NCBI GenBank assembly: GCA_028622995.1
Contig: JAJQJQ010000032.1
Location: 2,480,001-2,544,000 of the forward strand
DNA: 64,000 bases
Direction of reading: 5' to 3'
Source: Panagrolaimus kolymaensis
Taxonomy: Eukaryota > Nematoda > Chromadorea > Rhabditida > Panagrolaimidae
Shown one piece after another: positions 57,556 through 64,000 of this stretch (positions within the stretch are counted from its first letter, which is position 1; every line of letters begins with the position of its first letter). Made by a program: the position numbers and the translations under genes. Below the pieces are notes generated by a model that was given only the letters and a program-made list of their open reading frames with translations, was not told the DNA's origin and made no database searches.

Positions 57556-58823
57556 GGTGCGACGTCACTTGCTATAATCCTAAACAGCACTTACTATAAT
57601 CGAGTGAAAATTTCACTCGATTGGCGAAATGATTTTGAACGCTAACAAAAGAAATTCAAAAATTTTTATGCTTTGGTTAAAAAACTCTAAAGAATTTTTT
57701 GCACAACTGTTTATTTTAAACGAAGAATTTTAAAACATTTATATTAATTTTTGCTTTTTAAACTGTTAATGGTTATCATTACAAAAAGTTTTTATTTTAT
57801 TTATGTATATATAACTATTCGAATTTCAAAAGTAAACATAATACAAAGTAAAAAATTTTGTTTTTGGGGGTAATTTTAACCTTGAGGATCTTGATCTTGA
57901 TTTTCTTGAAATACTAAATCGAGTAAAGGACCAATGAAGCGCTTCCTTTTATGTCGACGAAGCTCATCTTCATGGGTGCAAAGCTCAACTAAATAAAAAA
58001 AAATATGTTGCATTGCGGGCTTGACCATAAAATGAGAAAGATTCTTCTGGAAGGAGGTAAATCTTTAGATGTTCATTATAATATATTCAAAGAACCATGC
58101 ATATAAAACGTTGACGTATCTTTTCCTCATTACTCAATCGTTCGACAACCTCTTCAGAGAATTATGATAAATCACTTCCAATATCCAAACCTGGCGATGG
58201 ACCTGAAGTTTATAAAGATTATTTCAAGGCTGTGACTGGCTGCTTTATTAAGAAAAACATTACATGGCTTTTTGTTAAAATTTAGCATTAAATGCAATTA
58301 CAAATGCAAAGGAATAAATACTTGATGGTAAATACAGTACAAGTCCACCAAATATTGGAAACCTTCTAGGTTTCGAAAATTGCAAAGAAAAATCAATAAA
58401 TAAAAAGAACGCCAAATCAGCCAGCATGAATTGAATTATAGATAAAATTGTGTGATTTTGCAGCAGCTGCTTCATTGTTGAATGTTAATTCACTGATTCG
58501 TCAACCATTAATGGGTGATTGAGTTTTAACCAACAAAAATACTTTTTTAAGAAAGATTTTTTATCAAGGCCCGGAGGTCAGACATGTAAATTAAAGGGAT
58601 GCATTGTTTAATAATAATATAAAAATATTGTAATATTGAAAGTTAAAAAAATTATTTAGCAATTTCATTGAAAAATCAAATTAGTGTAAAAAAGAATTCA
58701 CTCGATTTTTCGAAATTTGCACCAAATTCACTCTTTTGGCTTTAAAAACATTTCGCCAATCGAGTGAAAATTTCACTCGATTATAGTAAGTGCTGCTTCA
58801 AATTATAGCAAGTGATGTTTACC
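57556..58823. mobile_element. Mutator-like element, copy 2
   Basis: Same length as copy 1 and apparently the same sequence, at the same point of the monomer with the same flanks. It therefore arose by duplication of a larger satellite segment, not by a fresh insertion. Confidence 0.7.
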
Positions 58824-61734
58824 CAAAAAATCCATATCTCCAATTCAAGCCCTAATTCAAAACGAGTTTCACTTATGTATTGCCTCAAAGCTTGCTTGAT
58901 ACATGTGTTCAACGAAAAAAGTTCATCGATTGAGGTACTTCCCGTGCATGCGATTCAAAATCCCGTTGAGAATAATTTTATTATATTTAATAATGAATAT
59001 TTAAAACAAAAAATCCATATCTCCAATTCAAGCCCTAATTCAAAACGAGTTTCACTTATGTATTGCCTCAAAGCTTGCTTGATACATGTGTTCAACGAAA
59101 AAAGTTCATCGATTGAGGTACTTCCCGTGCATGCGATTCAAAATCCCGTTGAGAATAATTTTATTATATTTAATAATGAATATTTAAAACAAAAAATCCA
59201 TATCTCCAATTCAAGCCCTAATTCAAAACGAGTTTCACTTATGTATTGCCTCAAAGCTTGCTTGATACATGTGTTCAACGAAAAAAGTTCATCGATTGAG
59301 GTACTTCCCGTGCATGCGATTCAAAATCCCGTTGAGAATAATTTTATTATATTTAATAATGAATATTTAAAACAAAAAATCCATATCTCCAATTCAAGCC
59401 CTAATTCAAAACGAGTTTCACTTATGTATTGCCTCAAAGCTTGCTTGATACATGTGTTCAACGAAAAAAGTTCATCGATTGAGGTACTTCCCGTGCATGC
59501 GATTCAAAATCCCGTTGAGAATAATTTTATTATATTTAATAATGAATATTTAAAACAAAAAATCCATATCTCCAATTCAAGCCCTAATTCAAAACGAGTT
59601 TCACTTATGTATTGCCTCAAAGCTTGCTTGATACATGTGTTCAACGAAAAAAGTTCATCGATTGAGGTACTTCCCGTGCATGCGATTCAAAATCCCGTTG
59701 AGAATAATTTTAATATATTTTATAATGAATATTTAAAACAAAAAATCCATATCTCCAATTCACTAATTCAAAACGAGTTTCACTTATGTATTGCCTCAAA
59801 GCTTGCTTGATACATGTGTTCAACGAAAAAAGTTCATCGATTGAGGTACTTCCCGTGCATGCGATTCAAAATCCCGTTGAGAATAATTTTAATATATTTA
59901 ATAATGAATATTTAAAACAAAAAATCCATATCTCCAATTCAAGCCCTAATTCAAAACGAGTTTCACTTATGTATTGCCTCAAAGCTTGCTTGATACATGT
60001 GTTCAACGAAAAAAGTTCATCGATTGAGGTACTTCCCGTGCATGCGATTCAAAATCCCGTTGAGAATAATTTTAATATATTTAATAATGAATATTTAAAA
60101 CAAAAAATCCATATCTCCAATTCAAGCCCTAATTCAAAACGAGTTTCATTAATGTCTTGCCTCAAAGCTTGATACATGTGTTCTTATTTTGCAGCCATTT
60201 TTGGAATGTCTTTTATTTGATTGTATTTTTTGACAAAAAAACAAAGAAAAAGATTAAAAAAAAAGATCTGCAGAAGGGGAAAAAATTATTTGTTTCATAA
60301 TTAAAATTTTTGATTAAGGTTTCATCTAAATGCTTGATACATGTGTTCAACGAAAAAAGTTCATCGATTGAGGTACTTCCCGTGCATGCGATTCAAAATC
60401 CCGTTGAGAATAATTTTAATATATTTAATAATGAATATTTAAAACAAAAAATCCATATCTCTAATTCAAGCCCTAATACAAAACGAATTTCACTTATGTA
60501 TTGCCTCAAAGCTTGCTTGATACATGTGTTCAACGAAAAAAGTTCATCGATTGAGGTACTTCCCGTGCATGCGATTCAAAATCCCGTTGAGAATAATTTT
60601 AATATATTTAATAATGAATATTTAAAACAAAAAATCCATATCTCCAATTCAAGCCCTAATTCAAAACGAGTTTCACTTATGTATTGCCTCAAAGCTTGCT
60701 TGATACATGTGTTCAACGAAAAAAGTTCATCGATTGAGGTACTTCCCGTGCATGCGATTCAAAATCCCGTTGAGAATAATTTTAATATATTTAATAATGA
60801 ATATTTAAAACAAAAAATCCATATCTCTAATTCAAGCCCTAATACAAAACGAATTTCACTTATGTATTGCCTCAAAGCTTGCTTGATACATGTGTTCAAC
60901 GAAAAAAGTTCATCGATTGAGGTACTTCCCGTGCATGCGATTCAAAATCCCGTTGAGAATAATTTTATTATATTTAATAATGAATATTTAAAACAAAAAA
61001 TCCATATCTCCAATTCAAGCCCTAATTCAAAACGAGTTTCACTTATGTATTGCCTCAAAGCTTGCTTGATACATGTGTTCAACGAAAAAAGTTCATCGAT
61101 TGAGGTACTTCCCGTGCATGCGATTCAAAACCCCGTTGAGAATAATTTTAATATATTTAATAATGAATATTTAAAACAAAAAATCCATATCTCCAATTCA
61201 AGCCCTAATTCAAAACGAGTTTCACTTATGTATTGCCTCAAAGTTTGCTTGATACATGTGTTCAACGAAAAAAGTTCATCGATTGAGGTACTTCCCGTGC
61301 ATGCGATACAAAATCCCGTTGAGAATAATTTTATTATATTTAATAATGAATATTTAAAACAAAAAATCCATATCTCCAATTCAAGCCCTAATTCAAAACG
61401 AGTTTCACTTATGTATTGCCTCAAAGCTTGCTTGATACATGTGTTCAACGAAAAAAGTTCATCGATTGAGGTACTTCCCGTGCATGCGATTCAAAATCCC
61501 ATTCGGAATAATTTTAAAATAATTAATTAAAAATATTTGGAACAAAATATCCATATCTCCAATTCAAGCCCTAATTCAAAACGAGTTTCACTTATGTATT
61601 GCCTCAAAGCTTGCTTGATACATGTGTTCAACGAAAAAAGTTCATCGATTGAGGTACTTCCCGTGCATGCGATTCAAAATCCCGTTGAGAATAATTTTAA
61701 TATATTTAATAATGAATATTTAAAACAAAAAATC

Positions 61735-63002
61735 GGTGCGACGTCACTTGCTATAATCCTAAACAGCACTTACTATAATCGAGTGAAAATTTCACTCGAT
61801 TGGCGAAATGATTTTGAACGCTAACAAAAGAAATTCAAAAATTTTTATGCTTTGGTTAAAAAACTCTAAAGAATTTTTTGCACAACTGTTTATTTTAAAC
61901 GAAGAATTTTAAAACATTTATATTAATTTTTGCTTTTTAAACTGTTAATGGTTATCATTACAAAAAGTTTTTATTTTATTTATGTATATATAACTATTCG
62001 AATTTCAAAAGTAAACATAATACAAAGTAAAAAATTTTGTTTTTGGGGGTAATTTTAACCTTGAGGATCTTGATCTTGATTTTCTTGAAATACTAAATCG
62101 AGTAAAGGACCAATGAAGCGCTTCCTTTTATGTCGACGAAGCTCATCTTCATGGGTGCAAAGCTCAACTAAATAAAAAAAAATATGTTGCATTGCGGGCT
62201 TGACCATAAAATGAGAAAGATTCTTCTGGAAGGAGGTAAATCTTTAGATGTTCATTATAATATATTCAAAGAACCATGCATATAAAACGTTGACGTATCT
62301 TTTCCTCATTACTCAATCGTTCGACAACCTCTTCAGAGAATTATGATAAATCACTTCCAATATCCAAACCTGGCGATGGACCTGAAGTTTATAAAGATTA
62401 TTTCAAGGCTGTGACTGGCTGCTTTATTAAGAAAAACATTACATGGCTTTTTGTTAAAATTTAGCATTAAATGCAATTACAAATGCAAAGGAATAAATAC
62501 TTGATGGTAAATACAGTACAAGTCCACCAAATATTGGAAACCTTCTAGGTTTCGAAAATTGCAAAGAAAAATCAATAAATAAAAAGAACGCCAAATCAGC
62601 CAGCATGAATTGAATTATAGATAAAATTGTGTGATTTTGCAGCAGCTGCTTCATTGTTGAATGTTAATTCACTGATTCGTCAACCATTAATGGGTGATTG
62701 AGTTTTAACCAACAAAAATACTTTTTTAAGAAAGATTTTTTATCAAGGCCCGGAGGTCAGACATGTAAATTAAAGGGATGCATTGTTTAATAATAATATA
62801 AAAATATTGTAATATTGAAAGTTAAAAAAATTATTTAGCAATTTCATTGAAAAATCAAATTAGTGTAAAAAAGAATTCACTCGATTTTTCGAAATTTGCA
62901 CCAAATTCACTCTTTTGGCTTTAAAAACATTTCGCCAATCGAGTGAAAATTTCACTCGATTATAGTAAGTGCTGCTTCAAATTATAGCAAGTGATGTTTA
63001 CC
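61735..63002. mobile_element. Mutator-like element, copy 3
   Basis: Third copy, same length and flanks. Start-to-start distances are 3,085 and 4,179 bp; the difference of 1,094 bp equals six monomers less the 4-bp deletion. Confidence 0.7.
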
Positions 63003-64000
63003 CAAAAAATCCATATCTCCAATTCAAGCCCTAATTCAAAACGAGTTTCACTTATGTATTGCCTCAAAGCTTGCTTGATACATGTGTTCAACGAAAAAAG
63101 TTCATCGATTGAGGTACTTCCCGTGCATGCGATTCAAAATCCCGTTGAGAATAATTTTATTATATTTAATAATGAATATTTAAAACAAAAAATCCATATC
63201 TCCAATTCAAGCCCTAATTCAAAACGAGTTTCACTTATGTATTGCCTCAAAGCTTGCTTGATACATGTGTTCAACGAAAAAAGTTCATCGATTGAGGTAC
63301 TTCCCGTGCATGCGATTCAAAATCCCGTTGAGAATAATTTTATTATATTTAATAATGAATATTTAAAACAAAAAATCCATATCTCCAATTCAAGCCCTAA
63401 TTCAAAACGAGTTTCACTTATGTATTGCCTCAAAGCTTGCTTGATACATGTGTTCAACGAAAAAAGTTCATCGATTGAGGTACTTCCCGTGCATGCGATT
63501 CAAAATCCCGTTGAGAATAATTTTATTATATTTAATAATGAATATTTAAAACAAAAAATCCATATCTCCAATTCAAGCCCTAATTCAAAACGAGTTTCAC
63601 TTATGTATTGCCTCAAAGCTTGCTTGATACATGTGTTCAACGAAAAAAGTTCATCGATTGAGGTACTTCCCGTGCATGCGATTCAAAATCCCGTTGAGAA
63701 TAATTTTAATATATTTAATAATGAATATTTAAAACAAAAAATCCATATCTCCAATTCACTAATTCAAAACGAGTTTCACTTATGTATTGCCTCAAAGCTT
63801 GCTTGATACATGTGTTCAACGAAAAAAGTTCATCGATTGAGGTACTTCCCGTGCATGCGATTCAAAATCCCGTTGAGAATAATTTTAATATATTTAATAA
63901 TGAATATTTAAAACAAAAAATCCATATCTCCAATTCAAGCCCTAATTCAAAACGAGTTTCACTTATGTATTGCCTCAAAGCTTGCTTGATACATGTGTTC

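Larger units (their letters stand above)
35720..64000. repeat. Satellite DNA array, 183-bp monomer with 344-bp higher-order form
   Basis: Tandem array filling the rest of the window and leaving it at the right. The basic monomer is 183 bp (for example from one CTTGATACATGTGTTC at 63074 to the next at 63257). The first unit (about 35720-35820) is degenerate, as is usual at array edges. From 35.8 to about 53.1 kb, 344-bp units dominate; to the right, 183-bp monomers prevail with three copies of a transposon. Identity between units is close to complete, with scattered single-base variants. It can be read as a 61-codon open repeat on both strands, but no start, promoter or codon conservation supports a protein. 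Confidence 0.95.
53068..64000. repeat. Right part of the array: runs of plain 183-bp monomers with inserted transposons
   Basis: Here the 165-bp segment appears only four times (ahead of 53068, 53778, 57046 and 60310). Monomer variants recur in fixed order: AATCCCATTCGGAAT with AAATATTTGGAACAAAATA; a TTTTATTATA variant; and a unit lacking 4 bp (CAATTCACTAATTC, near 59757 and 63755). The recurring order, together with the transposon copies, shows multi-kilobase segments were duplicated. Confidence 0.88.

Overview
The window is eukaryotic and very AT-rich. It carries short introns (about 45-70 bp) with tttcag or ttttag acceptors, several ATGs placed just after such acceptors (the layout seen with trans-splicing), a serpentine chemoreceptor gene, F-box/LRR and RBR genes, and a lineage-specific sigma-like GST family. 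Together these point to a nematode. A bacterial-type SleB hydrolase and RPA-bearing Helitrons fit a free-living or parasitic clade IV-like worm, but the species cannot be named from sequence alone.

Left part (1-11.6 kb): two tandem GST genes; two short paralogous orphan genes, the second with a foldback MITE flanked by TTAA in its intron; a secreted cysteine-rich mini-protein; a SleB-type cell-wall hydrolase; an orphan two-exon gene; a PH-like gene; and debris of three broken genes (a serpin-like fragment, a SleB 3' fragment and a decayed minus-strand gene).

Transposon nest (11.95-22.58 kb): an F-box/LRR gene is split inside an exon by a 10.6-kb insertion. The outer layer is a non-autonomous hAT element (8-bp TSD TTTCCGAT, TIR CAGGGATGAGCGGAA). 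Inside it lie two Helitrons joined end to end, one short and one complete with a RepHel protein and a spliced RPA1-like gene, plus a second hAT MITE (8-bp TSD AAAAAAAC) packed with CCG/CGG triplets. Removing all layers leaves an open F-box/LRR gene of about 488 codons.

Host genes (24.5-35.3 kb): a seven-TM chemoreceptor, an RNF216-like RBR E3 ligase (minus), two more GST genes (the last with a GC-AG intron and Phe where the family has the catalytic Tyr), and a nine-exon MCM10 replication gene (minus).

Satellite (about 35.72 kb to the window end): more than 28 kb of a 183-bp monomer. For about 17 kb it is organised as 344-bp units, each carrying a roughly 165-bp extra segment (51 copies of that segment in all). 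Towards the right it becomes plain 183-bp monomers, into which a 1,268-bp Mutator-like element with captured, intron-containing gene fragments inserted; it was then multiplied with the satellite (three copies). No rRNA, tRNA, CRISPR or bacterial operon was recognised.
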